A DNA stretch of 64,000 nt from positions 23,856,050-23,920,049 of the forward strand of contig CM041554.1 of assembly GCA_023238725.1 (NCBI GenBank), given 5' to 3'. The position numbers and the translations under genes are program-made. Within the stretch, counting starts at the first letter, position 1. Each line of letters opens with the position of its first letter. The notes beneath the pieces are model-generated. The model saw only the letters and a program-made list of their open reading frames with translations. It did not search any database and had not been told where the DNA came from. Source of the DNA: Scortum barcoo (taxonomy: Eukaryota > Chordata > Actinopteri > Centrarchiformes > Terapontidae). Shown here piece by piece: positions 38,201-50,600 of this stretch.

Positions 38201-40799
38201 AAAAGCACACCGCTTCTGTTATCATGGCTGAACACGATATCAAACCTGAAGTGTCCAAGATGAATCTCACCAATCATTTTTCTCAACATGAGCTACTTTA
38301 GGGGGAAATGACGTAAAGTAGATTTCGACGAAGGAGACCATTGGATATTATCACTGAGTGTGTTTTTCTTTCTTTGCCCACAGGAAAGAAAAACCAAATT
38401 ATCCCGGTAGCCGCACGTGAGAGAGGTTGCAGCCACCAATCAGAGGGGAAGACAATGCGACGTGATGAAAAATACAGTTAATGACTCACAGCTCTCGGGT
38501 ACCATGAACAGATGAAAAAAAAAAAAAAAAAAACTTTATTCCCGTCACCTCGTCGCCTGTCTCTGGGCTACAGGCTGGGCAGACTAAAACGTGTCACATA
38601 TCATCCTGTCTCATAACTGTCCCATCAATCTCTTTTTTCCCAGCCACCCAAATAATCTTAAAGCAACCCCTCACAGTGAAGTAGACAGAGAGAGAGAGAA
38701 AAAAAAATCTCTTTGGTGATTCAGGCCGCAGGCAAGACATCAGAAACTAGATACTCAATTTTAGTTTCACAGTAATCTCTGCGCCTCTACCTGTAATCTG
38801 TACAGTGAGACACAGGCTTGAAACTAAATCTCTCCCTTGTTTCTGGAGGGCAGAATGCAATTTGTATGCCTTCGAACAAGCATGTTGTTTAAAGGCATAC
38901 AAATTGAATTCAATGTGTGTGTGTGTGTGTGTGTGTAAAGTTTGTAGCTAATAAAGCTGATGGCACTTTGAGCTACTAGTTTGATTAAAGAGAGTTACTC
39001 TGTCTTCTTGTGCGTCTTTGCTCCCTCATTCTCATTCCGAGTCTCCCTTTCTCATTTCCTCTCTCCCTCCACGCTACGATACACTCAGGAAGAAAGGATC
39101 CAAGAGGAAAGAAAGGAAACGGAGGAGAAGCGGGAGGGGAGAGGGTGGGTGGTTGTTAACCTTTATGGAGATGCCACTTTGTTGATTTTCCTCTGTGTTT
39201 CATCTTACACTTCAGCTAATTAAAGCCATCAAACACACATGCACGCACGCAGAGCTCCGGGCATTTCTCAGTCTGCTAATTAAAGCATCTGTTTCTACCT
39301 GATCTCCGCTGCTTCGGCCTCGACTGCTCTCCTCTTTCACTCCATCCCTCCATCGCCACAGCCTTCGTTTAGACGGGCGCTGCTAAATCACTTGTACATT
39401 TTGATAATTTGCAAGTTCACACTGCTTTTCCCTGCCTGTGTCATTTTCCGTGAAGATGCAGATTGATTCAGGTTTACAGATGCATTGATTTACTCCATCA
39501 CCTCTCCCTCTCAATTTACAGTCCGTCTTCTGCCTCTCCTCTCGCCTCTTTCCCCTCGCCATCACCTCACCTTACTTCCCATCCTCCCCCTCCACCCTAA
39601 CCCACCCCCCAACCCCCCACAGCAAGCAATACCTCGCCACGGTTTAGCAGACACTTTTGGGAGCTTGGACTTCTCACTTCCAGAGACCGGAATTTCATTT
39701 TTGCAAGGTGAATCTCAGTTCAGCAGGAACAAACACTCCTCTTTGATGATAAAAGCCTTTAAGTGGCATTTCTGTTATTTCCATAATGAGACATTAACAC
39801 GTGATAAATGACAGGCATGTCAGGCAGAGCTGCTGAGAACACTTTACAGCTAAATCCTGTTAAATTATCAACAATAAGAGAAGTGATTTCCCAGCATTCA
39901 TTAGAGTGCACTAGTGACTTGACAGCCAGCTGCTAAGAAGCATCCACCAGCATTTAGTACTTTTTTTTTTTTAGTCATGGCTAATCAAAGGAGCAATATG
40001 ATGAAAGATGTTGTCAAATTCTAATGGTGGCATCCACAAAAAACACTGGAAATGTCTTTCTTCTTCTTCTGGGCTCTACATGGACAAAACAAGAGTGTGA
40101 TGTTCCTCGTGTAGCATTCTCAGCCTTTTGAAAAGGATCACATAGCTTTTTTTCCCTTCCAGCAGCAGCTGAGAATGTGTAAAGCTGCCCCTCATGCTTC
40201 TGCAAAGATACGCCTAAACATCTCTGAAGACCTCGCAGGGAAGGGTGTTATGGGTAACAGGAGGTCACAGAGGTGTGCAGAGGAGCCGACATGCACGCCT
40301 TGCAAATTGGGTTTAAACAGCAAAGGAAAGCAAAGGTAAATATTGTACTTTTGTACTGTAAACCTTCCACTATCCAGAGATAGTGCAGACTGTAAAAAAT
40401 CTCAAAACTGCACAACCTACACAACTCATCTCAGACTGTCTGAAGACTATTGCAGTTAAAAGGATCTGTGTGAATCTCTTGTGATGTTCAACAGAAACAA
40501 GCACAAAGAGTGTGTGTGTGTGTGTGTGTGTCCTTTGCCTCTGAATTTCTGGTGAAGTCTCACTGGATGCTGCTTATCTCCCGTTTCAAGGTGCTCCAAC
40601 TACAAGCACGTTTTGTTTCTTCCTGTGATAAAAATCAGATGGGCCAGCCACCTGCAAGGCCTAAGAGTAAGGTGTGCAGCCGCAGTCAGGTAGCAGTAAA
40701 GGTTTCTGTCATTGTGTGCTGACCCTAGGTTGCAAAATCTGGCTCTAATGACGAGGGAGGTGTGCCTGTCTTTGACGGGAGAGGTTAAGAAGGAACACA
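38201..40799. other. Intergenic, no gene recognised
   Basis: Contains an A run (38517-38532), a hairpin at 38853-38911, a GT run at 38914-38936, C/T-rich stretches at 39000-39070 and 39500-39620, and a GT run at 40510-40530. No exon-like sequence was seen. Confidence 0.5.
38853..38911. repeat. Long near-perfect hairpin
   Basis: Arms 38853-38872 and 38892-38911 are 20 bp each with one mismatch (left arm GAATGCAATTTGTATGCCTT). The intervening 19 nt pair again (AACAA with TTGTT) around GCATG. The whole folds as one stem of about 25 pairs with a small internal loop. Confidence 0.9.
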
Positions 40800-41270
40800 G
40801 GGTCGACAGACGTCCACAGTAATTAAGAAGCTGTACCAGACTGTCGTGGTGAAGGGGGGGATGAGCCTGAAGGGGCTTGCCATTTACTGGTTATCTCCAG
40901 CCCTAACCTTTTGTCTGGAGCTCTGGGTAATGACCTAAAGAATCAGACTGTGGATACAAGTGGCCAAAATGATTTTCTTTTGGCTGGACTCACCTTAAAG
41001 ATGGGGATTTTAGAGATCCAGGTGGAGGCTGGAGTAGAAGCACTGCTGCTTTGCACTGAAAGGAGCCTGTTGGGATGGTTCACATATCTGATCTGGACAT
41101 TTCAAGTACAACTGGGAGAACACCACCTTAAAAACACAAGAGGAATTACACATCCCATACGGCCTGGGAACACCTTGGAATCCCTCAGGAAGGGGTAGAT
41201 GGTCTTGCTGGTAAGAAGGAGGCTGTCTTGCTTTCCCTGCTGCCACCATGACATGGACCCTGAAAATGGT
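40800..41270 (+). mobile_element. Decayed non-LTR retrotransposon, 3' part of reverse transcriptase frame
   Basis: The order of words (GACTGTCGTGGTGAAG, GGAGCTCTGGGTAATGACCT, AGAATCAGACTGTGGATACA, AGTGGCCAAAATGA, then CGGCCTGGGAACACCTTGGA and ATCCCTCAGGAAGGGG) matches the C-terminal reverse-transcriptase coding region of an RTE/Rex-like LINE abundant in fish. An open frame of 95 codons (40911-41198) survives by chance but is out of step with the ancestral protein. Clade assignment is uncertain. Confidence 0.65.
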
Positions 41271-42554
41271 GGCATCTATTTGTCTGTTTGTCTTAAGTTA
41301 ACGAGATAGAAGCCATTTTGACTGACAAGACTGGCATCTTCAACTTTAGCTTTTCAGCTTTAACCTCCCTTATTCTCAGCCTTACCTCCTCCTTCTCCTC
41401 CTTGTCGTCTCCTTTCATGTGCCGTTGTTTGCCTCTGTTCCTGTACCCCATCAGGGAAAAATCCATAAACAGCCCAATAACAGATTTTACCAGCACAAAT
41501 ATTTGGTTTGTACTCGGACAGAAAGAAAATATGCTGTTTTTCATAGTCTGCTGAGCAACATGGTCGAAGCAAACTATCTTTTCAGTCAAAAATCTATAAC
41601 TCTGCAGGATGTTCACTTCAACCAATCAGAAAGCAAGAATCTTGCCAATGCTCCCCTCCTCCAACCCCCCGTGTCCCTCAACGATTTTTTTTTCTCCATC
41701 AACACGCACACACACACACACACAAACACACACTCACACACACCCTGCCGAGCAGGAGACTCTGGGTTGGCAGACGAGTAGCGCTGTCATTTGTCAGCTG
41801 CCTCCCAGAGGTAACATAAGAAAGGATAGGCCGCACACAAGTATGTATCAGTGTGCGCACATGTTTGTGTGAGTGTGTGTCAGCTAAATTGGGCGTAGCA
41901 GTGATGTTGTATGGAATGATCAAACAATTGATCCAAAATTTGGTTTGATGCTTCCTGACTTGAACTTGAGGCTTGAGTGGAGGGAGGAGGGGAGCGCGGA
42001 GGCAAAGAACAAGGGGGTGGGGGTATATAAAATAGTGAGTGGGAATGGAGAAAGAAGGGGCAAAGAAACAAAGAAGTAGAGAGTTTTGGAAATTTTGGAG
42101 AGGAGAGGGTGAGCCTGATACACTGCGGGCAGAGATCACAGTCTCAGTCTGAATACATTTAAATACATTCTTTCTCTTCTTTTTAATCATACTCGCTGTG
42201 GCTACTGAAACGAGCCCAGTCTGCCTCATGTGTGTGAATATATTATCTCACAGTCTGGAGTTTATTGTTTGGAGAGAGACTTTTGAATTACACAGGACTT
42301 CAGGCAGTCCTGTGTTATACACTACTGCCATCCAGTGGTGAGACAACAGAATTATTCACTTCCACTGGCCTTCTTTCAAACAATATCTTTAAAAAAAAAC
42401 TTCTCAATTACATAGAACATAATTGAAAGGATATAATATTTTACTCTGCTCTGTTTCCATGAACTTTAGACATTAGTTATGCTTCATTAGCGCCACTATT
42501 CTCTCAAACACACATGTAACACGTAACATAGAAGTCCATATGAGGAATTCTAAA
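41271..42554. other. Intergenic, CA run and purine-rich block
   Basis: A CA run lies at about 41704-41742. The plus strand is G/A-rich at 41960-42110, creating long minus-strand frames with no domain. No gene was recognised. Confidence 0.55.
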
Positions 42555-42640
42555 AAGCCTTAAATTCTAAAGCCCTCTGAGGCAAACAATGTTTGTGATT
42601 TTGGGCTTTAAATAACTAAATTTGATTTGATTTGATTTTT
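42555..42640 (-). repeat. Local repeat family D, copy 1 (reverse)
   Basis: On the minus strand it reads AAAGCCCAAAATCACAAACA, TTGTTTGCCTCAGAGGGCTT. This is the same block as 46105-46150 on the plus strand, in opposite orientation. Confidence 0.75.
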
Positions 42641-42951
42641 TGATTTGTAAAGCTGAACAAAGAGGCTCATTAAGAACACTCAGATACACAAATTCATTCA
42701 TGTCCACACAGGTACACTCGCACACAGGAACCATAGTGGCCAGTGCAGCCCTAATGTCATCCATTACGCTGTGATCTCCCCTAATAGGTCACTCCAGTGG
42801 CAGGCTAATTCAGGAGACTGATTAGCATAAGTGAGCTATGGCGTTCATTATCCTTATCAAGGATTCGTAACGCTGACCAAAATGAATGGGATCCTCCACA
42901 CGCTGTCCAAGACAAGCACTGAAGTCATTTACATGGGCTGTGTTTGCCCTC

Positions 42952-43216
42952 CGCTCATACACACACAAAACACTCAGATAAACAAATAAACACTCAGATA
43001 CACACACTAAGACTCAGATACACACATAAAAGCTCCGATGCATATAAACACTCAGATACACACAAACACTCACGTACACAAACACACACTCAGAAACACA
43101 CAAACACTCAGGTACACACACAAACGCTCAGATACACACACAAACACTCGGATACACACACAAACGCTCAGATACACACACAAACACTCGGATACACACA
43201 CAAACGCTCAGATACA
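42952..43216. repeat. CA-rich minisatellite, about 20-bp period
   Basis: Imperfect units such as ACACACACAAACGCTCAGAT repeat from about 42952. From 43100 to 43216 they form an alternating two-type array (AACGCTCAGAT / AACACTCGGAT). Confidence 0.9.
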
Positions 43217-43659
43217 GTACAGCGGTTAGATGCGCTCTGTGGCAATTTTTGAGGCAGTGGAGGACAATATTGCCTTCAGTAGGTAAATGGAGAGGAAATG
43301 GTAGGAAAATTAATTTAATGTTGACAAAACACTCGGCTTGAGTATGAAATGCAGCCAGCATGGTGGGCCGTAAAGAGCTAATGTCTGTCTCGTTCTGCTA
43401 ACGTGCTGCTTTATCAGCTACTCCAACATAAAATAAGACATAACAGGCTTAAAGAGACGATATTCAAACTCTGAATACAGCAGTGGGAAATGAAAGAGAT
43501 TTACTTTACACCAGCTGACTGCACACCCATAAATTCAGCCAGTTTTTTTTTTTTTTTGTCAAATCTATGTGCCTAAAAACTCTAAAAACTAATTTAAACA
43601 CTTGCTGCACTAATGCATTTTTTTTTTTTTACAAACAATGGAACAAATGACTCTGTATA

Positions 43660-43970
43660 ACATGAAAGGCATCACTTGTAGTGACAAACCCACAGAGAAC
43701 TATCACAGTCCACCTCTGCAGTTTCTCCTCAGCTTTATTGGGCATTTTAGCATCTTTGTTTTGGTTTTACAGTCCTGTCCACGCTCCCCTCTCTCATCAG
43801 TGGTGCTTCAAGCCACAGCAGGCAACTATTCTTGGTGAAAATGCTCAATATAAACTCTCTGTACTCGACCTGTCCTGCACTGAGCAGAAGACAAAGTTGG
43901 CAGTTATCTGAAGAACACAGTGTTTAGGTGTGACAGGAGCAGATATTTCCCTCAGGAGTTGGTGGAGACT
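43660..43970 (+). repeat. Local repeat family A, copy 4
   Basis: Words in order: GACAAACCCACAGAGAACTA, GCTTTATTGGGCATTTTAGC, TTTGTTTTGGTTTTACAG, TCTCTCATCAG, AAGACAAAGTTGGCAGTTAT, and TATTTCCCTCAGGAGTTGGT followed by GGAGAC. This is the longest of the four copies. Confidence 0.65.
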
Positions 43971-44290
43971 AGAGCTGTCAAATTAGTCAATTACCTGATC
44001 AGCCCATGATTAATTGTTTTGAGTCAAGAAAAAGTGTCCAACTTCTCTGATCTCAGCTTCTCAAATGTGAATAATTTTTGGTTTATTTCATCCTCTATGA
44101 CAACAAACTGAATATCTCTGGGTTGTGTATATAAAACAAGACATTTGAGAACATCACCTTGGCCTTTTAGAAACCGTGATCAGCATTTCTCACCATTTTC
44201 TGACATTTCATGGACCAAAAGATTTAACGATTAATTGAGAAAATGATCTACAGACTAATCAAAAATGAATATAGATGTTAGTTGCAGCCC
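43971..44290. mobile_element. Terminal-inverted-repeat element of a fish MITE family
   Basis: The left end is AGAGCTGTCAAATTAGTCAA and the right end is TTAGTTGCAGCCC. Interior words GTTTATTTCATCCTCTATGA, AGACATTTGAGAACATCACC and ACATTTCATGGACCAAAAGA match a very common teleost element whose ends carry GATTAATCG-like inverted blocks (ATGATTAATTG left, ACGATTAATTG right). It abuts the 3' edge of family A copy 4. The superfamily was not determined. Confidence 0.6.
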
Positions 44291-45897
44291 AAGAACAAGA
44301 GCTGAGGCCTTAGCCATAAGAAATTTACGAGTAAACATGTCAATGTTTTGTTGTTTACACTGCTGACAGAAGGAGTACCACTGAGAAATCTGTCTTACAG
44401 CAGCATGTACTTAAGCAACTTAGTATTGTTCTTCTATTAAGTATGGGGATTTGTAAGGGACAGATTTTTTAAAATGCAGCAGACATTACACATCTGTCTT
44501 CATAGGCTGAGAAAAACTACCTATGAAAACATAACTCATCTATTAAGCCTAAAAGTAAACACTGGTGCAGTTTCCCTTTAACACTGGCTAAAATCTGAAA
44601 TGTCTCAGTGCCTTTTCACATTATTAAAGCTACGAGCCTGGAAACTGGGCACTTTGTAACGTGGCAGACTTCAGGTTAGATGCTGACAGGGAAGGTGCAG
44701 CAGAAGGCCTCCTGGTCCCTTCTTGTGTTTTGGGTTGAGCCGCTGGAAAGTTAAGAACCATAAAATTAGTTTGGAGCAATAAATTCAACCAGCTGAGAGG
44801 GTTTTTGCCTGGACAATCAATTTTTGGATGAAGTTGCTCGCCATGCTATGCTGCTGTGGCCTTCCTGAGTCAGTGTAATGCTGAGTGGGATGCAGAGAGT
44901 GTGTGTGTGTGTGTGTGGGTATATTGACACTGGGGTGTCTGGTTGAGTAATGGGGGCGTAGCAGAGTTTAGATGGCTTCTATCCTCCTTCCTATCCAGTG
45001 CTGGAGAAGGTCATCACTCACGCAGACAGAGGGAGAGAGGGAGGGAGGAGAGCGAGCCACAGTGCTCATCCAGGCAGGAAAGAGAGAGTGTGAACAAGTG
45101 AGTGTGTGTGTGTGTGCATGAGGGAGACAGAGAACAGAGCGATGGCACCGAGAGGGAGATGATGGAAGGAGAATGAGAAACGATTGGTAGACAGACAGAG
45201 GTGGAAAACGTGTGTGTGTGTGTGTACTCAAGCATACAAGAAAGACTACAACCGTGGCCTCCAGCCTTCTGTCATCCATCCATTTTCACACTTTACAATT
45301 CAGATTTCCTATACTGACCTGCTTTTCAGCACTATGAAAAATGTTTTATACGTGAGGACTGTAGTCAGCCGCTAGCTCAACCACTACAAAGCTCTAAATC
45401 TCACGAAGCACAACAAACACTCCAGTCTGTGCCACCACTGCATCAAATCCACTCAGTCACCTGAATGACCATAGTACTCAGACTTATTAGTTTCTGTGTA
45501 AATAAAGATCTAGTCAGAGATTCAGTCTTTCGGTCCATGTCTTGGATTTGTGCCATTACACAGTTTTCTTGTAGCCTTTCGTGTCATGCTGCATTGATGT
45601 TATGTTGGGAGGATCAGACGTCAGAGGTTTTATGGTAAACAGCTCTGTTACAGTGTAGTATATTGTCAGATAATCAAACCCACAAGACAAATGATAAACA
45701 AACAACCTCTGCACTTTTTCATTTTCTTGTTTCAGCTTGTTCAGGTTTGGTGGACAGAAAACAGGCTCCAATGGGCCTTCTAATCCAGCCTTAAATAGTT
45801 TCACTGACTTCATTCAATATTCTAAGAGCTTTAATATGTGTGAGTTTTTCCACTCTCAGCGAACGGCCCGAGAAAAGACATTATTCACGGTGTGATT
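44291..45897. other. Intergenic, GT runs, no gene recognised
   Basis: GT runs lie at 44902-44918, 45101-45115 and 45210-45224, with a G/A-rich block at 45020-45200. Open frames here follow those low-complexity tracts. Confidence 0.55.
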
Positions 45898-45990
45898 TAG
45901 AGACTAATCCTGGAGCTGCTCCACCGACAGTGAATAAAGTAACGACTTCTTGGAGATTGACTGCATGAGATCTCACTGGGATTTGAGAAC
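45898..45990 (+). repeat. Local repeat family E, copy 2
   Basis: AGAGACTAATCCTGGAGCTG, CTCCACCGACAGTGAATAAAG. See the partner copy at 12733-12800. Confidence 0.6.
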
Positions 45991-46067
45991 ACTTTCTGTT
46001 CAACAGCAGGAAGCCTCAAATACTGCTCAGCTTATGTGAAGGAAATATTTCAAATAAGACTTAAACA

Positions 46068-46200
46068 GTCCAAATTCAAATTCAAAATTCAAATTTATTT
46101 ATTTAGAGCCCAAAATCACAAACATTGTTTGCCTCGGAGGGCTTTACAATCTGTACACAGTTGTGACACCCTCTGTCCTTAGACCCTCGTCCCACACCAT
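46068..46200 (+). repeat. Local repeat family D, copy 2
   Basis: AAATTCAAATTTATTTATTT, GAGCCCAAAATCACAAACAT, TTGTTTGCCTCGGAGGGCTT, then TACAATCTGTACACAGT and CCTCTGTCCTTAGACCCTCG. This matches a short dispersed repeat I know as very frequent in percomorph genomes. Confidence 0.7.
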
Positions 46201-46689
46201 CAGCTCTGTGAGGCTGTGCTATGCTTTGGGCTAAAGACTAACAGCAGCGTGCCAACATCTGGTGACGAAAGTAACATGCTGAGGTTAAATTCAGTTTAGT
46301 CCGATAAAACAAGTGAAATTCTGCAGATAAAGCGACACGTGACCAGCATTTACTTCTCAGTGTCGTGACTGGAACAAGGCAGAATAAAGAAGATCACTAC
46401 CTAAAAATTAATCAAATGTCACATTTTACAGTGGTGGATGGAAAGGTGTTGCAGGAATACATATTATGAATATTTTCTGGATGAATCCTACTTTCAGTGG
46501 CTTGCATATTAATACAGTGCTGTTAGCAGATGTACGGCCTGCAGTGCCGCGGTCTAATCTGTAATGGCATTTTTAACAGTCTCCTAATTGTTTTTAATAC
46601 AATTTTAAAAAATTTAACTTGAAATGTTTTTTGGCGTCATCCTCTCCCTTCACTGAGTAAAGGTTTTACAATCTTTAACCTCAGCCAAC

Positions 46690-47060
46690 TTTAAAAAAGG
46701 AAGTTCAACATTGTTGGAAATATGGAATATGGAAACTATTCACCACTTCCTGCCAAGCAGCCACTGTAGCCTGCCAAAAAATGGTCCAGCTCATAAGCCT
46801 CTGTGCAACATTTTGCATGTTAAAACCAAACACCCATGATGTGTAAATTAGAGAGCTTTACAGATGTTCTTTGGGCAAATCCCGGCAGCAGTTAGTTGTT
46901 TGCCTGTTGCCAGTCATTATGCTAACTGGCTGTCTAGAGCTTCATATCAAACAAACAAGAGAGAGGTAGAGTGGTAGTAGAAGTACAGTAGCATCACTCT
47001 TCTCATCAAACTCTTGGCATAAAGTGAGAAAGTGTATTTTGCTGTGTCAAATGTCAAATA
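46690..47060 (-). repeat. Local repeat family B, copy 2 (reverse)
   Basis: Contains TTATGCTAACTGGCTGTCTA, AGAGCTTCATATCAA and ATCACTCTTCTCATCAAACT, CTTGGCATAAAGTGAGAAAG. These are the reverse-strand counterparts of the family B words, diverged and with a small insertion. Confidence 0.5.
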
Positions 47061-47225
47061 ATTGTGTAATGTTATGAATGTGTAATAATTTACATATCAG
47101 ATAACAGATCTGAAATATCCTAAAAAGTCATGTGTTGGAGAACATCTGATTAAAGTTTGAGCCTATGGTGCTTTGTCAGAGGGCACAAACAATCAAAATG
47201 CATAGTTCATATAATAAAAATATAA

Positions 47226-47231
47226 TTTATT
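47226..47231 (-). terminator. cspp1: cspp1 polyadenylation signal AATAAA
   Basis: The minus strand reads AATAAA about 200 bp past the stop codon at 47430. This gives a short 3' untranslated region and is the first canonical hexamer in the right place. Alternative signals cannot be excluded. Confidence 0.6.
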
Positions 47232-47429
47232 TAAGAAGACATAATTTAGTCATTAATAAAATACCAACAAGGACATGTGAGGTCATCAGATTCTGAGGTT
47301 CAAACAACACAAACAAATGATTTAACAAGTACAGACCCATTTCATCATTTTGCAGACATTCATCACATCCATCACAAAAGCTGTGAGTTAAAACCAACCA
47401 TAAATTCATGAGTCAGAGAAAGAGAGGAA

Positions 47430-47602
47430 CTACGTCGCCAGCCGCTCCCTCCTCGTTGGTCGATCCAAACATTTCAGTGTGTCCGATGTTCCTGGCCGCA
47501 TCCAGGAGTCCGTGGCAACAGTTTCTACAGAGCTTTGAGGGTTAAGATTGTGACGAGGAAAGTGGTGAGGGGAGGAATCATCATCAGACAGATCCACTGG
47601 TC
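47430..47602 (-). CDS. cspp1: cspp1 coding exon 27, terminal (residues 1048-1104)
   Basis: Contains LSDDDSSP and VETVATDSWMRPGTSDTLK, matching human VATEPWLRPGTSETLK. The tail CLDRPTRRERLAT then stops at TAG (47430-47432). The human C-terminal extension after TLK is absent. Confidence 0.93.
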
Positions 47603-50600
47603 CTGAAGAAGAAGAGCAGGAAGACAGAGAGTCTTTACCCTGTGGGGACTGCTGCAGAACGCACTGTGCTTAATATGTGAACAAATATTTGCTGCTGAAA
47701 AATGGAAATGTTATTCTTCATCCAAAAAAAAAAAAAAAAAATCAATCGTTTCCATGGTTATTGTATAATATCGTCTGGATTTAATGACCCCTGGGATTTT
47801 GAAACCATTAAAGCATTAACGTAGAATTTTAATTCAGACGACTATGACAAATATTCTACTCCATTATTAGCGAATGTGAGTATTTGCTTATATCTGCAAA
47901 CAAAACTTTAATTATTACATCAAATATAACTACCAGCAGAAGTGAACTTTCAAGTCATACCAGCTGTGTTGCCGCGACGACTAAGAGCCATCAGACGACC
48001 GGTCCTGACGCGGCTCCTCCCCTCACCGCTAGGCTCCGTCTCCTGCTGCAGTCTGTCCCCGACGTGCCCGGAGTAATAGTAATGCTGGCCAAAGAGCTGG
48101 CTGGAATCCTGGACCAACCACAGGACATGAACATAAGACTCAAATCAATGTTGTTGTTGAAGTTACACCACAATACACGTCAGGAACCTGTGAGGTGTGT
48201 GTTGGTGTGTAAAGCAGCTGAGGTACCTGGGGGCGCTGTGACTGTTTGGCCAGCCGCCTCCTCTCCCTCGCAGACAGCAGAGGGGTCTTCTCAAGCTCTG
48301 GGGTACGGGGTACTGGAAAGGCATCGCCTAGGGGGTCTCAAGACACACACAGATATGCAAAGTTAGCCCCAGGCATCTCAACTGCACAAACTTGGCTAAC
48401 AGAGTTTTGGTTGGCTGTGTTGTGCAGACATTTGACAATAACTATGAGCAGTTCTCACATTCTGACTCAAAGTATGAAATGAAAATGCTACAATATCTGC
48501 ATCACAATGCTCTTACCAATGAAAGCACTCTCAGACTCCAGCAGAGAACCTCTTGCAGACCCCCCCATCACACTCCTCTGCAACATAAACACGACTCTTT
48601 TCACAATTCCACTCCAATGGTTACTGTGTCTGTGTGTGTGTGTGTGTGTGCGTGTGTGTGTGTGTATGTGTGTGGATGCGTATATACAGACGCGAGACAA
48701 TTTGGAGCAAGAGTGTTGAAACACATCAAATTTTGATGTTTTGGTGAGTTTGAAAATGATGTGAATAAAATGCTGCTGTCTTCACAGTCACCAGATCTCA
48801 ACCCAGTTTCATCATTCAGTGTTCATCCCTCCATAAAGTTTCACAGACTTGGTTAAGGGGCACTGAAGCTGCTCTGGAGGCTTGTGGTGCTTTTTTCCCT
48901 GACTCACCAGATAATCATTTTGATGTGGTGGAGACAAGTCAAAATAATCTGCAACACAAGGAGGACATCATTTACTTTCTTTCCATAGACTCCATTCACA
49001 ACTGGCATTAACATGTGATCTGCATCTGGACATCTTATCTGAACAAGGACAAAAGCATGTTACCATAGTGCTATTGTACAGTACGACTCCATTCTCAAGA
49101 AAAAAATCCATCCACCAAGTTCAAAGGTCACTTAACTCTGCCTCTTCCTATGAGCTTAAACAAGCATTGCAAAAGCAAAAGCTATTAACAATAGCAGAGA
49201 ATTCCTCCGTTACAAAAGAGGAATTAAAAATGAAGGTATTTTCATAATATTACTTCTCTTGACTTGTAACTCTGTGTGCTGATAAGTCTGACAGCCCCAC
49301 CAAACTAATTTGCATAATGAGGTCCAATCAAAATGTGGCCACAATCAAGATAACAAGAAGCTTATTAATAGCAGGTGTAAATACAAAGACCCTTAAATTT
49401 AATTTCATTATCCAGATACAGATCACATCAACATCAAGTGAAAATGAAGCAATATAGAATATGCATCTTATGCAACATTCATAGTGGAAAATTTGTAATC
49501 TAATTACAATAAATAGCAGATGTAGCATAATATGAGCAAACGTTATTATTCTGTTTTTCCACCAACAAATGTCTAATTAAAACTGCAAAGAGATAAGCAG
49601 GTCTTTAAAAAGTGCAGTGCGCTCTCACCATCCTGGACTGTAGACCTCCGGCTGCTGAGCTGGTTATGTGGATCTCTGTAGTCCCGCCTCCTCCTGCTGG
49701 TCACACCCACTTCCTCCAGCTTTGGTACTTCACTAAAGCCCAGTCTGGACTCACCATCTGAATCGCAGGGACACATCCAAACCAGTCAGAGCTGATACTG
49801 CTGGGTTACAGTAGAGAACAGTAGGACACTAAAACCTGTGTGTTACCTGTGTATTTGAGCTGGAGGGAGTCGTGGATGCGCAACAGGTTTCTGGGCTCCG
49901 TGTTTCTGGAGTTTGGTCTTCGGACAGGTGCCTGGAGCCGCAGCCTGGCCATGTCAAACACGTCCACCAGCGGCCGCTCCCGATGTCTGGACAAACAACA
50001 AACACAAATGCTAAAAAAAATTTTAGTCACTCGTTTGTCACAGCAAAATTCTGACTAATCATCAAATCACCAGGGTCTTTAATCTAACTGTATTGTCAGT
50101 TTTGTGTGTTTTCTGCCAACAGAGTGCTACTTCGAGTGAAAGAGCGAGATAAATCTCAGAGCCTGTAAAGTGATAGAGCAACAGTAATACCAACCAGTTA
50201 AGTGATACTATTTAAATTTCAAAGGTAGGTGCTCAGATGTCATATTATCAAAGCAAGCAAATTAGGATACCAGGTTTAAGAAGAACCATATGAGGTAACA
50301 AGTTAGCTGTTATGTAATTAATGTAACCATTTATCCTCTTGGTGTGACATTTATGTGTAATATTTATTGAATCAACACTTTCCTCAAACCTCACCTTATT
50401 CACGAGTGAAGACTTATATTTGAGTGGATCGTTATATTATGGACATCTTATAAAGAGACAAATAAGCACAGCTGGTTTCTGAATGTAATGCATCATTTTG
50501 TCTGCAGCCTTTCAGTGAAATGCCTGGCTAAAGGTTTGTGAGCTGAAGTTAAGTTTTTGAGATGATGGTTTAAAGAACTGCTGTGTCTCTGTTATTGTTA

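Noticed and set aside
42944..43361. Long frames rich in His and Thr on plus and Val/Cys on minus
   Set aside because: They translate the CA-rich minisatellite.
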